In this document: in pieces, positions 33,660 to 41,573 of the stretch
How positions within the stretch are numbered: the stretch's first letter is position 1
Layout: each line of letters begins with the position of its first letter
DNA from: Nocardioides nitrophenolicus
GTDB lineage: Bacteria; Actinomycetota; Actinomycetes; Propionibacteriales; Nocardioidaceae
NCBI RefSeq assembly: GCF_016907515.1
Contig: NZ_JAFBBY010000001.1
Location: forward strand, 806,001 to 870,000
DNA: 64,000 bases
Reading direction: 5' to 3'
Program-made: the position numbers and the translations under genes
The notes under the pieces: generated by a model
Told to the model about the DNA's origin: nothing
Databases searched by the model: none
What the model saw: only the letters and a program-made list of their open reading frames with translations

Positions 33660-35141
33660 TCAGCCCCCGACCCCGGAGTCGACGACATTGCCGCACAGGT
33701 AGGTGCCCGAGGAGACCTGCGACCACTGGCCGCCGCTGAACTGGAGCATCTTCAGACAGGGCGGGGTGGCCCCGGTCGAGAGGTTCATCGCCGTGTGGGC
33801 TCCGTTCCCGGTCCAGGCCGTGGTGGCGCGGATGGCGTCGACGAGGGAGGCGCGGGTCAGCTTGCCGCCGAGCGCGATCGCCTTCTCCACGAACAGCCGG
33901 GTCGCCGACCACGCGAACAGGCCGTAGTAGTTGGGGATCGCACCGGGCTTCACCTGCTGCAGCCAGGAGAGGTAGAGCTGGATCTCCGCGTTGGCCTTGT
34001 TCTCGAACAGGTCGTTGGGCGAGAAGACGTAGGTGCCCTCGGCGACCGCGCCGGCCTGCTGGATGTAGCGCTTGTCGTAGATCGTCGGGTCCTGCAGGTA
34101 GAAGTCCGGCTTGAAGCCCTGCTGCTGCATGGCCTGCTGCAGCTTCACCGTGTTCTGGTACGGCCCGTAGTAGATGACCGCCCGGATCCCCTTGTCCTTC
34201 ATCTGCTGGACGTAGGGCGCGAAGTTGAACTCCGCGACGTCGATGCCCTGGACGTACTTCGCCGACCACCCGGCGGCCTTCTCGAAGCCGGCCGCGAGGC
34301 TCTTGGCGTTGACCGGAGCCGCGCCGGCGTTGATGTAGAGGAAGGCCGCGTTCTTGACCGCGTCGGGGTACTTGGCCGCCAGCCACTTCGCGGCCGGGTC
34401 GGAGATCAGGTTGGTGCGGATCGAGTAGGTGCCGAAGCAGGTCTTGCAGGCCTGTCGCTCCGGGTTGACGATCGTCGAGCGCAGGTCGGGGATCCCGCAC
34501 GCGTTGGCCGTGGCCGCGCCGCCGGAGTCGAAGGCCGACATCGAGCCGACCGCGGCGAAGGCGTCGCTGCAGGCCTTGACATAGGCCTGCTGGTCGGCGC
34601 CGGCGTCGGCCCGGCTGTCGAGGTTGACCAGCGACAGCTTGCGCCCGCAGACGGTGTTCTGGGAGTTGAAGTACTCGACGTACGCACGCGTGGCCTGCTG
34701 GGCCGACTCGAAGATGCCCGGCACCGGACCGGAGATGTCGGAGACGTTGGCGAGCGTGATCGCGCTGTCGGTGATGCCGGTCTGGTTCTTGAAGCCGTCG
34801 CAGGAGCCGGCCTTGGCCTCGCCCGTGGGTGAGCCCTTGCCCTTCGACTTGCCGCCGCCGCTCGCGGCGCCGCCCGTGGCGCCTGCCGCCGGGGCGCCGG
34901 CGTCACCCCCCGTACCGGCCGCGGGTGCCTCGCCCGCGGCCGGTACGTCGCCCGCGGCCGGTGCCTCGCCGGCCGGGAGTCCGGTGTCGCCGCTGGTGCC
35001 GGTGGTGCCGGTCGTCGTACCGCCGCCCTGGCCGCCGGCCTTCGCCACGGTCGCCGGGTCGAGCTGGGAGCCGCAGGCGGTGAGGGCCAGCAGGACGACG
35101 CCGGCCGCGACCGCGCGGCGGACCCGGGTGCGCGCGCCCAT
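33660..35141 (-). CDS. ABC importer substrate-binding lipoprotein (second copy)
   Basis: The 493-residue protein is a lipoprotein (lipobox LALTACGS) with a low-complexity Gly/Ala/Pro linker of about 80 residues and then a periplasmic-binding-protein fold of the LivK type (ITLANVSDISGPVPGIFESA, FAPYVQQMKDKGI, YYGLFAWSATRLFVEKAIAL). Six or more cysteines include CKTCFG and a C-terminal LCGNVV, which may form disulfides outside the cell. It is a close tandem duplicate of the gene upstream, whose stop overlaps this start by one base (TGATG). It precedes the permease by five bases. Confidence 0.92.
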   Translation of the reverse strand: MGARTRVRRAVAAGVVLLALTACGSQLDPATVAKAGGQGGGTTTGTTGTSGDTGLPAGEAPAAGDVPAAGEAPAAGTGGDAGAPAAGATGGAASGGGKSKGKGSPTGEAKAGSCDGFKNQTGITDSAITLANVSDISGPVPGIFESAQQATRAYVEYFNSQNTVCGRKLSLVNLDSRADAGADQQAYVKACSDAFAAVGSMSAFDSGGAATANACGIPDLRSTIVNPERQACKTCFGTYSIRTNLISDPAAKWLAAKYPDAVKNAAFLYINAGAAPVNAKSLAAGFEKAAGWSAKYVQGIDVAEFNFAPYVQQMKDKGIRAVIYYGPYQNTVKLQQAMQQQGFKPDFYLQDPTIYDKRYIQQAGAVAEGTYVFSPNDLFENKANAEIQLYLSWLQQVKPGAIPNYYGLFAWSATRLFVEKAIALGGKLTRASLVDAIRATTAWTGNGAHTAMNLSTGATPPCLKMLQFSGGQWSQVSSGTYLCGNVVDSGVGG

Positions 35142-36628
35142 CAGCCGCTCACCCCGGAGTTGACGACATTGCCGCACAGCCAGGTGCCGGGCGAGACCTG
35201 CTGCCAGCGTCCGCCCTTGTACTGGATGATCTTCTGGCACGGCGGGGTCTCCGCGCTGCCGACCCGCATCGCCGCGTGGGCGCCGTTGTCGGTCCAGTCG
35301 TTGACCTTGCGGACCGCCGCGACCAGGGACTCCCGGGTCAGCTTGCCGCCGAGGGCGGTCGCCTGCTCGACGAACAGGCGCATGGCCGACCAGGCGAACA
35401 GGCCGTAGAAGTTCGGCACCGCGCCGGGCTTCACCTGGTTGAGCCAGGACAGGTACAGCTGGATCTCGGGATTGGCCTTGTTCTCGAACAGGTCGATGGT
35501 CGAGTACACGAAGCTGCCCTCGGCCAGCGAGCCGGCCTGCTGGACGTAGCGCTGGTCGTAGATCGTCGGGTCCTGCAGGAACACGTCGGGCTTGAAGCCC
35601 TGCTGCTGCATGGCCTGCTGGAGCTTGACGGTGTTCTGGTAGGGCCCGAGGTAGACCACCATCTTGATGCCCTTGTCCTTCATCTGCTGGACGTAGGGCG
35701 CGAAGTTGAACTCCGCGACGTCGATGCCCTGGAGGTAGTTGACCGACCAGCCCATCTTCCCCCAGGCCGCGGCCTGGCTCTTGGCGTTGCCGACCGCGGC
35801 GCCGGCGTTGATGTAGAGCATGGCGACGCTCTTGACCGCGTCGGGGTACTGGCTCGCCAGCCACTTCGGGCCCGAGTCGGCGATCAGGTTGGGGCGCACC
35901 GAGTAGATGCCGAAGCAGGTCGAGCAGGCGGCCCGCTCGGAGGTGGTCATCGCGGCCCGGATGTCGGGGAGTCCACAGCCCTGGGCGGTGCTGGCGCCGC
36001 CGGAGTCGAAGGCGCCCATCGAGCCGACCGCGGCGAACGCCGAGCTGCACGCCTTGGTGTACGCCTGCTGGTCGGCACCGGCGTCGGCCCGGCTGTCGAG
36101 GTTGGCGATGGCGAGCTTGCGACCGCAGATGGTGTTCTGCGAGTTGAAGTACTCCACGTAGGCGCGGGCGGCCTGCTGGGAGGCCTCGAAGATGCCGGGC
36201 ACCGGCCCCGAGAGGTCCGCGACGTTGGCCAGGGTGATGGTGCTGTCGGTGATGCCGGTCTGGTTCTTGAACCCGTCGCACGACCCGGCCTTGGCGGTGC
36301 CCGTGGGCGAGCCCTTGCCCTTCGACTTGCCCCCGGCGTCGCCGCCCTTCGGCGTGCCACCGCCGCCCGCGGCGGCGTCCGGGCCCCCTCCGGCCGTGGG
36401 CGCCTGCCCGCCGGCTCCGGCGTCGGAGCCGGGCACCTCGCCGCCGGCGGCCGGGACGCCGTCGCCGGAACCGCCGACCGGGGCCGCGACCCCGCTCGTC
36501 TGATCGGCGCCGGACTGGCCGTTGACGCTCGCCACCGTCGCGGGGTCCAGCTGGGAGCCACAGGCGGACAGCGCGAGCACGATGACGGAGACGCCGAGCA
36601 GTCGCCGCACACGCGGGGGTCGAGGCAT
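35141..36628 (-). CDS. ABC importer substrate-binding lipoprotein (first copy)
   Basis: The 495-residue lipoprotein (lipobox LALSACGS) has the same layout as its downstream twin: a long Gly/Ala/Pro linker (about residues 30-100), the tract KSKGKGSPTG, then a LivK-type binding domain (ITLANVADLSGPVPGIFEAS, YYG/FYGLFAWSAMRLFVEQA). The cysteines CSTCFG and LCGNVV are conserved between copies. The two mature domains are mostly identical, but loops that could face the ligand differ. ATG at 36628 is the operon's first start; regulatory palindromes stand 20-56 bases upstream. Confidence 0.92.
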   Translation of the reverse strand: MPRPPRVRRLLGVSVIVLALSACGSQLDPATVASVNGQSGADQTSGVAAPVGGSGDGVPAAGGEVPGSDAGAGGQAPTAGGGPDAAAGGGGTPKGGDAGGKSKGKGSPTGTAKAGSCDGFKNQTGITDSTITLANVADLSGPVPGIFEASQQAARAYVEYFNSQNTICGRKLAIANLDSRADAGADQQAYTKACSSAFAAVGSMGAFDSGGASTAQGCGLPDIRAAMTTSERAACSTCFGIYSVRPNLIADSGPKWLASQYPDAVKSVAMLYINAGAAVGNAKSQAAAWGKMGWSVNYLQGIDVAEFNFAPYVQQMKDKGIKMVVYLGPYQNTVKLQQAMQQQGFKPDVFLQDPTIYDQRYVQQAGSLAEGSFVYSTIDLFENKANPEIQLYLSWLNQVKPGAVPNFYGLFAWSAMRLFVEQATALGGKLTRESLVAAVRKVNDWTDNGAHAAMRVGSAETPPCQKIIQYKGGRWQQVSPGTWLCGNVVNSGVSG

Positions 36629-36647
36629 GCCCGACCAACGAGCCGCC

Positions 36648-36663
36648 TGTGACCCAGGTCACG
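36648..36663. promoter_or_regulatory. CRP/GlxR-like site upstream of the importer operon
   Basis: TGTGACCCAGGTCACG fits the CRP-family pattern TGTGA-N6-TCACA with one mismatch, and GTGACC-CA-GGTCAC within it is a perfect 6+6 inverted repeat. It lies 20 bases ahead of the first start codon (36628), close to or downstream of the likely transcription start, a position that favours repression. Confidence 0.6.
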
Positions 36664-36670
36664 GCCGAAA

Positions 36671-36684
36671 TGAAACTTGTTTCA
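36671..36684. promoter_or_regulatory. KstR-like palindrome upstream of the importer operon
   Basis: TGAAAC-TT-GTTTCA is a perfect inverted repeat that fits the pattern TNNAACNNGTTNNA published for the TetR-type repressor KstR of actinobacterial steroid catabolism. It is 8 bases from the CRP-like site. Other TetR proteins bind similar sequences, so the regulator is not proven. Confidence 0.5.
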
Positions 36685-36763
36685 GTTTCGCCGCGGGACG
36701 CCAGGCGACGCGCGGGGCAGAGCCCGGGGGAACCGTGCGGCCCCCTCGATCGTCCCAGGCATC

Positions 36764-37264
36764 ATGAGGACCATGCGCCTGCCCACCACCCTCGCGACCG
36801 CCGCCCTGACCGTGCCGCTCCTGCTGGCTCTCTCGGCCTGCACGAAGGAGTCGGAGCGGGCCGCCGACACGACCTCCGCGGCGCCGAGCAGCACCGGCGC
36901 CCCGACGCCGAGCGCGACGCCGTCGTACCCGACCTTCGCAGCGCAGGACTACAGCTACCACCTCGAGGTGCTCTGCTTCTGCCCGCAGCTGGGCACCGTC
37001 GAGGTCGTCGTACGCGACGGGAAGGTCACCGAGGCGACCTCCCTCGACGGCCCCCAGGCGGGGGCCTCGGCGCCCGAGTTCGCCCGGCTGAGCATCAACG
37101 ACATCCTCGCCCAGGCGCACGCCCCCGAGATCGCCAAGACGAAGATCGACTGGCCCGACGGCCAGGACCACCCCGGCTCGGTCATGATCGACCGGATCGC
37201 GCAGGGCGTCGACGACGAGGTGACCTACACGATCAAGGACGTGCAGGTCACCCCGGAGGGGTGA
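36764..37264 (+). CDS. lipoprotein with DUF6174 domain
   Basis: The 166-residue protein has a lipoprotein signal (LLLALSACTKES), a Ser/Thr/Pro-rich linker, and a small domain that matches the DUF6174 family (YSYHLEVLCFCPQLGTVEVVVRDGKVTEA) with a CFC motif. Function unknown. ATG at 36764 or ATG at 36773 are both possible starts, three codons apart. It is transcribed divergently from the importer operon and ends three bases before the stop of the convergent MaoC gene. Confidence 0.8.
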   Translation: MRTMRLPTTLATAALTVPLLLALSACTKESERAADTTSAAPSSTGAPTPSATPSYPTFAAQDYSYHLEVLCFCPQLGTVEVVVRDGKVTEATSLDGPQAGASAPEFARLSINDILAQAHAPEIAKTKIDWPDGQDHPGSVMIDRIAQGVDDEVTYTIKDVQVTPEG

Positions 37265-37267
37265 GCG

Positions 37268-38320
37268 TCAGCGCGGGACGAGCGCCCAGTAGTCGAGGTC
37301 GAGCAGCACGCCCGGGGCGTACTTGCCGTCCTCGCCACGCAGGGTCATCGACTCGTCGCGGCCCTTGGTGGCCACCAGCCGCAGCCGCAGCGCACCGACT
37401 CCGGGCGCGGCGGTCTCGGCCTTGTCGAGGACCTCGGACCAGGCATAGACGGTGTCGCCCGCGAACGCCGGCGCGGCGTGGGCGCCGGCGTTGATCGCGG
37501 CGATCAGCTGCGCGTTGGCGAGACCGTTGAACGACAGCGCGCGGGCCAGCGAGATGACGTGGCCGCCGTAGACCAGGTTGCGGCCGTCGGGTCGGGCCTC
37601 GACGTTGAAGTGGACCTTGGCGGTGTTCTGCCACAGCCGGGTGGCCTGCTGGTGCTCCGACTCGGTGAGCGTGACGCCGTCGACGTGGTCGATCCTCTCC
37701 CCGACGGCGTAGTCGTCGAAGCGGTGCGGCTCGCCCGCCGCACCGAAGTCGTACTCGCTGTAGTCGAGCCCCTCGGGCAGGACCAGGTCGCTCGGTGCCA
37801 CCACCGACGCGAGGTCGGGCACGACGGTCTCCGGCGCGGGGGCGTCGAGGTCGCGCTTGTGGACCATCACCCAGCGCGCCCACTCCAGCACGACCTCCTC
37901 GCGCTGGTTGACCGCGGTGGAGCGGACGTAGACGACGCCGCTCTTGCCGTTGGAGTTCTGCTTGAGCCCGATCACCTCCGAGGAGGTGCTCAGCGTGTCG
38001 CCGGGCAGGACCGGGCGGCGGAAGCGGCACTCGGCGTACCCGAGGTTGGCGACCGCGTTGAGCGAGACGTCCGGGACGGTCTTGCCGAAGGCGATGTGGA
38101 AGGCGATCAGGTCCTCGACCGGGTGCGGGTCGAGCCCGACCGACGCCGCGAACACCGCGGACGACGGTAGGGCGAAGCGGGTCGGGTAGATCGAGCCGTA
38201 GACCGCCCGGTCCCCCTCGGTCACCGTGCGCGGGGTGGCGTGCCGGATGACCTGCCCGACCGCGAAGTCCTCGAAGAAGTTGCCCGGGTTCGTCTTGCCC
38301 GACGGCGCGGCGGTGCTCAC
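37268..38320 (-). CDS. MaoC family double-hotdog dehydratase
   Basis: The 350-residue protein has two hotdog folds: about residues 15-165 (FFEDFAVGQVIRHATPRTV) and 195-345 (FDDYAVGERIDHVDGVTLTE, VYGGHVISLARALSFNGL). Size and layout match mesaconyl-CoA hydratase of the ethylmalonyl-CoA pathway and related enoyl-CoA hydratases, though the exact substrate is unknown. It starts with GTG at 38320, overlapping the acyl-CoA dehydrogenase stop by four bases, so oxidation and hydration of the same acyl-CoA is a fair inference. Its stop is three bases from the convergent DUF6174 gene. Confidence 0.85.
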   Translation of the reverse strand: MSTAAPSGKTNPGNFFEDFAVGQVIRHATPRTVTEGDRAVYGSIYPTRFALPSSAVFAASVGLDPHPVEDLIAFHIAFGKTVPDVSLNAVANLGYAECRFRRPVLPGDTLSTSSEVIGLKQNSNGKSGVVYVRSTAVNQREEVVLEWARWVMVHKRDLDAPAPETVVPDLASVVAPSDLVLPEGLDYSEYDFGAAGEPHRFDDYAVGERIDHVDGVTLTESEHQQATRLWQNTAKVHFNVEARPDGRNLVYGGHVISLARALSFNGLANAQLIAAINAGAHAAPAFAGDTVYAWSEVLDKAETAAPGVGALRLRLVATKGRDESMTLRGEDGKYAPGVLLDLDYWALVPR

Positions 38321-39513
38321 TTGAGCTTGTACTCCTTGAGCAGCTGGCGGCCGATGATCATCTTCTGGATGTCGGAGGTGCCCTCGCCGATGAGCATGAA
38401 CTTGACCTCGCGCATCAGCCGCTCGATCTCGTACTCCTTGGAGTAGCCGTAGCCGCCGTGGATCCGGAAGGAGTCCTCGACGACCTCGTTGGCGTACTCG
38501 GAGGCGACCATCTTGGCCATGCCGGCCTCGACGTCCATCCGCTTGCCGGTGTCCTTGAGGCGCGCGGCGCGGACCATCATGTTGTGGGCGGTCTCGACCT
38601 TGGTCGCCATCTCCGCGATCCGGAAGAGCACCGCCTGGTGCTCGGCGATGACCTTCCCGAAGGTCTTGCGCTGCTGGGCGTAGGCCACGCCGAGCTCGAA
38701 GCCGCGCCAGGCCAGGCCGCAGGCGCGGGCGGCGACGTTGACCCGGCCGACCTCGACGCCGTCCATCATCTGGAAGAAGCCCTTGCCGGGCTCGCCGCCG
38801 AGGATCTGGTCGGCGCCGATCCGGTGGCCCTCGAGGATCAGCTCGGTCGTCTCGACGCCCTTGTAGCCCATCTTGTCGATCTTGCCGGGGACGGTGACGC
38901 CCTGGGCGGTCTCGCCGAAGCCGGCCTCCTTCTCGACGAGGAAGGTGGTCATGTTCTTGTAGACGCTCTCGGCACCCTCGTCGGTCTTGACGAGCAGCGC
39001 GACCAGCGTCGAGGACGCACCATTGGTCAGCCACATCTTCTGGCCGGTGATGGAGTACGAGCCGTCGTCCTGCTTCGTGGCCTTGGTCGACACCGCGGAG
39101 ACGTCGGACCCGAGGCCGGGCTCGGACATCGAGAAGGCGCCGCGGACCTCGCCGGTGGCCATCCGGGGCAGGTACTTCTGCTTCTGCTCCTCGGTGCCGT
39201 GCTGCATGAGCAGGTAGGCCACGATGAAGTGGGTGTTGATGACACCCGACACGCTCATCCAGCCGCGGGCGATCTCCTCGACCACCAGGGCGTAGGTCAG
39301 CAGGGACTCACCCAGGCCGCCGAACTCCTCGGGGATGGTCAGGCCGAAGACGCCCAGCTCCTTGAGACCGTCGACGATCTCCTGCGGGTAGGTGTCGGAG
39401 TGCTCGAGCTCCTGGGCGACCGGGATGATCTGCTCGTCCACGAAGACCCGCACGGCCTTCAGGATCTCGGACTGGTCCTCGGTGAGGCCTTCGGTCTGGC
39501 AAAGCCGGGTCAT
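38317..39513 (-). CDS. acyl-CoA dehydrogenase
   Basis: The 398-residue flavoprotein has the family's conserved blocks FGLTIPEEFGGLGESLL, FSMSEPGLGSDVSAVSTKA, KMWLTNGASSTLVALLVKT and the C-terminal LIGEGTSDIQKMIIGRQLL, where Glu in EGT is the usual catalytic base. Start ATG at 39513 is preceded by AAAGGGAA at a good distance. With the coupled MaoC gene it makes a two-step module (dehydrogenate, then hydrate). A methylsuccinyl-CoA role is possible by partner, but the protein lacks the N-terminal extension of known methylsuccinyl-CoA dehydrogenases. A palindrome over the -10 box suggests repression by a TetR-type protein. Confidence 0.93.
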   Translation of the reverse strand: MTRLCQTEGLTEDQSEILKAVRVFVDEQIIPVAQELEHSDTYPQEIVDGLKELGVFGLTIPEEFGGLGESLLTYALVVEEIARGWMSVSGVINTHFIVAYLLMQHGTEEQKQKYLPRMATGEVRGAFSMSEPGLGSDVSAVSTKATKQDDGSYSITGQKMWLTNGASSTLVALLVKTDEGAESVYKNMTTFLVEKEAGFGETAQGVTVPGKIDKMGYKGVETTELILEGHRIGADQILGGEPGKGFFQMMDGVEVGRVNVAARACGLAWRGFELGVAYAQQRKTFGKVIAEHQAVLFRIAEMATKVETAHNMMVRAARLKDTGKRMDVEAGMAKMVASEYANEVVEDSFRIHGGYGYSKEYEIERLMREVKFMLIGEGTSDIQKMIIGRQLLKEYKLK

Positions 39514-39544
39514 CGCGTTCCCTTTCGCTGGTGGTGCCGGACCG

Positions 39545-39561
39545 CACTGTACCGGCGGGTA
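39545..39561 (-). promoter_or_regulatory. promoter with overlapping palindromic operator of the acyl-CoA dehydrogenase operon
   Basis: On the minus strand TACCCGCCGGTA (39561-39550; TACC-N4-GGTA) runs into TACAGT (39551-39546), the probable -10 box, about 33 bases before the ATG. A protein bound to the palindrome would cover the -10 box. Confidence 0.5.
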
Positions 39562-39628
39562 GCGGACGAGACCGACGACCGTGAGACATGTCACCGCTCG
39601 CCTGGAAACCCGCTTCCGAGCGGGCGCC

Positions 39629-39634
39629 TAGCCT
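39629..39634 (+). promoter_or_regulatory. -10 box giving a leaderless mRNA
   Basis: TAGCCT ends seven bases before the ATG at 39642 and no Shine-Dalgarno site is present. Confidence 0.45.
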
Positions 39635-39641
39635 GGTCTCC

Positions 39642-39929
39642 ATGAGCGAGTACGACGCCCCGGGCAGCCCGACCGACGCCGACCTCACCGCCGCGCTGCG
39701 CGAGTTCAGCGCCTCCGTCACGGCCTTCACCGCCGCCGTCGCCGAGCTCGACCGGGTGGTCGAGCGGGCCGACGGCCTGCTCACCCGCGCCGACCGGCTG
39801 CTGGCGCCGCTCGCGGCCACGCAGCAGGTCGGCGACCAGATCAAGGTCGCCGGTCAGCTGGCCTCCCAGGTCGCCTCCGCCGCGGTGAAGCGGGGCGTGG
39901 CCGCCGCGAAGACGGTCACGGGGCCGTAG
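39642..39929 (+). CDS. small helical protein of unknown function
   Basis: This 95-residue protein is helical and alanine-rich with heptad-like spacing (FSASVTAFTAAVAELDRVVE, RADGLLTRADRLLAPLAA), suggesting a coiled coil. No signal peptide or enzyme motif. The start is supported by a TAGCCT box seven bases upstream. It stands alone between the acyl-CoA dehydrogenase and the surface-polymer region. Some small phasin-like or scaffold proteins look similar, but no function is assigned. Confidence 0.7.
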   Translation: MSEYDAPGSPTDADLTAALREFSASVTAFTAAVAELDRVVERADGLLTRADRLLAPLAATQQVGDQIKVAGQLASQVASAAVKRGVAAAKTVTGP

Positions 39930-39984
39930 GGACCCCACTCCCCACGACCCCGCCGACCGGGCTCAGCCTGGAACCAGGCTTCGG

Positions 39985-41343
39985 TCAGATCGTCCGGCCC
40001 ACGGCCGCGAAGAACCGGATGAACATCTCGTCGTAGCCGAACTGGTCGGAGCGGATCTGCGCCGCCGAGCCGGGACGCTTCTGCTCCTTGGTGACCCAGA
40101 CCCGGCTGGAGTCGATCCGCACCGCACGGGTGCCGCCCGACGTACTGGCGAGGACCAGGCCCTTCGGCAGGCCGTACTGGCCCCAGTTCGGCTTCCGCTT
40201 GGCCCACGACTTGTGCTTCTTCTTGGTGCCGAGCAGCTTGGCGAGCTTGCGGTCCAGGTCGGTCGCCTTGCGGTGCCCGGTGATGATCTGCACCTCGACG
40301 CCGCGGGCCCGCGCGTTCACGATCGCACGGTAGATGCTGGTGCCACCGAGCTTCTTGGTCGCCAGGTGCAGCGCGGAGCCGGGCGGCGCCTGGTTGATGG
40401 CGCTGCGCACCAGGCGCAGGGTCGCCTTCTTGTCGTCCTTGTTGGACATCCAGCCCGGCGCGAAGGCGCCGGCGCGCGGCCCGACGTTGCCGAGGTCGAC
40501 GGTGAGCAGCTTGTGGTCGGAGTTGAGCTCGGTGGTCGTCAGGTTGGTGACCGGCAGCAGCGGGTCGCCCTGGTAGAGGTAGGCGTGGTCGATGACCGCG
40601 CCGCTGTCGTGGGTCGGCGGCGCGACCCCGAACAGGTCGAAGGCGTTGACCAGGCCCATCGCCGCGATGTCGTTGCGCGGGTAGGCCGCGCTGCGGAAGT
40701 TGACGTTGACGTCACCCGCCATCAGCACCGGCCCCTGCGCGGAAAGGGTCTGCGCGAGACCCGCCAGCCGCTGGTACGACGGCAGCGTGATGCCCGGCGT
40801 GTACGCGGTGACCGGCGCGAAGTGCACCGCCACCACCGACACGGTGCGGCCCTCGGCGTTGCGCAGCGTGGCCCAGTTGGCGTACCGGACCCCCCAGTGC
40901 ACCTTCTGCTTCTTCGACTTCCCCCAGACCTCGCTGATGTTGTAGGTCCCGGCGGCGATCTTGGTCCACCGCGAGGTGTCCCACACGACAGCGGTGGCGC
41001 CGGTGTAGGTGCCCGGCGTGCGCTGGATGGCGTAGCCCGGAGGCGCGAGCAGCGTGTCGGGGCGGCTGGACACCTCGTTGAAGGTGATGAAGTCGGGCAG
41101 CTGCGCGAAGACCTGGCCCAGGTCGGCGGCGGTGCGGTCGAGCGACATCCCGGACTTGATGTTGGCCTGGACCAGGCGCACCCCGCCCGCCGCCGACGGG
41201 TCGGCCTGCGCGGCGGTGCGGGCCAGGTCGTCCCGGCCACCGCCGCCACCCGCCGCGAGCACCAGCAGGGCCGCGAGGACCGCGAGCGCCGTGACCGTCG
41301 CCGGTAGGGCTCGAAGCCGTCGAAGCGAGCTCAGCGTGCGCAT
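39985..41343 (-). CDS. secreted EEP protein fused to a partial PLD-like domain
   Basis: This 452-residue exported protein has a signal segment (ALPATVTALAVLAALLVLAAG) and an EEP domain (about residues 54-285) with LVQANIKSG, TFNEVSS, VLMAGDVNVNF and NSDHKLL, all catalytic positions kept. A further domain follows (about 300-450: ATLRLVRSAINQAPPGSALH..IVNARARGVEVQIITGHR) that looks like the first half of a PLD fold but without any HxK motif. The same PLD-type start occurs in the intact PLD protein at 46568-47956. The gene is the last in the minus-strand surface region and is preceded by an AT-rich promoter zone. Confidence 0.85.
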   Translation of the reverse strand: MRTLSSLRRLRALPATVTALAVLAALLVLAAGGGGGRDDLARTAAQADPSAAGGVRLVQANIKSGMSLDRTAADLGQVFAQLPDFITFNEVSSRPDTLLAPPGYAIQRTPGTYTGATAVVWDTSRWTKIAAGTYNISEVWGKSKKQKVHWGVRYANWATLRNAEGRTVSVVAVHFAPVTAYTPGITLPSYQRLAGLAQTLSAQGPVLMAGDVNVNFRSAAYPRNDIAAMGLVNAFDLFGVAPPTHDSGAVIDHAYLYQGDPLLPVTNLTTTELNSDHKLLTVDLGNVGPRAGAFAPGWMSNKDDKKATLRLVRSAINQAPPGSALHLATKKLGGTSIYRAIVNARARGVEVQIITGHRKATDLDRKLAKLLGTKKKHKSWAKRKPNWGQYGLPKGLVLASTSGGTRAVRIDSSRVWVTKEQKRPGSAAQIRSDQFGYDEMFIRFFAAVGRTI

Positions 41344-41369
41344 GGGACCTCCCGATTCCGGTGCCGAGA

Positions 41370-41515
41370 ATGCACCGAGCGAACAATTTCCTCAGGAATC
41401 ACATCAGTAACAACTTCACCATGGCAATACAGCGCGAATAACTACAATGATGTAATTCATCAAATGACAACGATGTAATTCGCCGCGGAATACACGGGTT
41501 CCCATCAGGGAGATG
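41370..41515. other. AT-rich intergenic island
   Basis: In DNA that is otherwise very GC-rich, about 41370-41515 is roughly half or more A and T. It lies between the sulfotransferase stop (41574) and the EEP-PLD start (41343) and is that gene's promoter region. Such islands in actinobacteria are often bound by Lsr2. It contains two direct repeats, listed separately. Confidence 0.6.
41444..41481. repeat. two 15-bp direct repeats in the AT-rich island
   Basis: ACAATGATGTAATTC (41444-41458) and ACAACGATGTAATTC (41467-41481) differ at one base and are 23 bp apart, close to two helical turns. GATG-TAATT-CATC (41449-41461) is an inverted repeat over the first copy. Confidence 0.55.
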
Positions 41516-41573
41516 GCGTGCGATTTCCTGCGCCTTTCGGCGAGAGCGCGGCCGACCTGAGCGGTCGCCCGCG

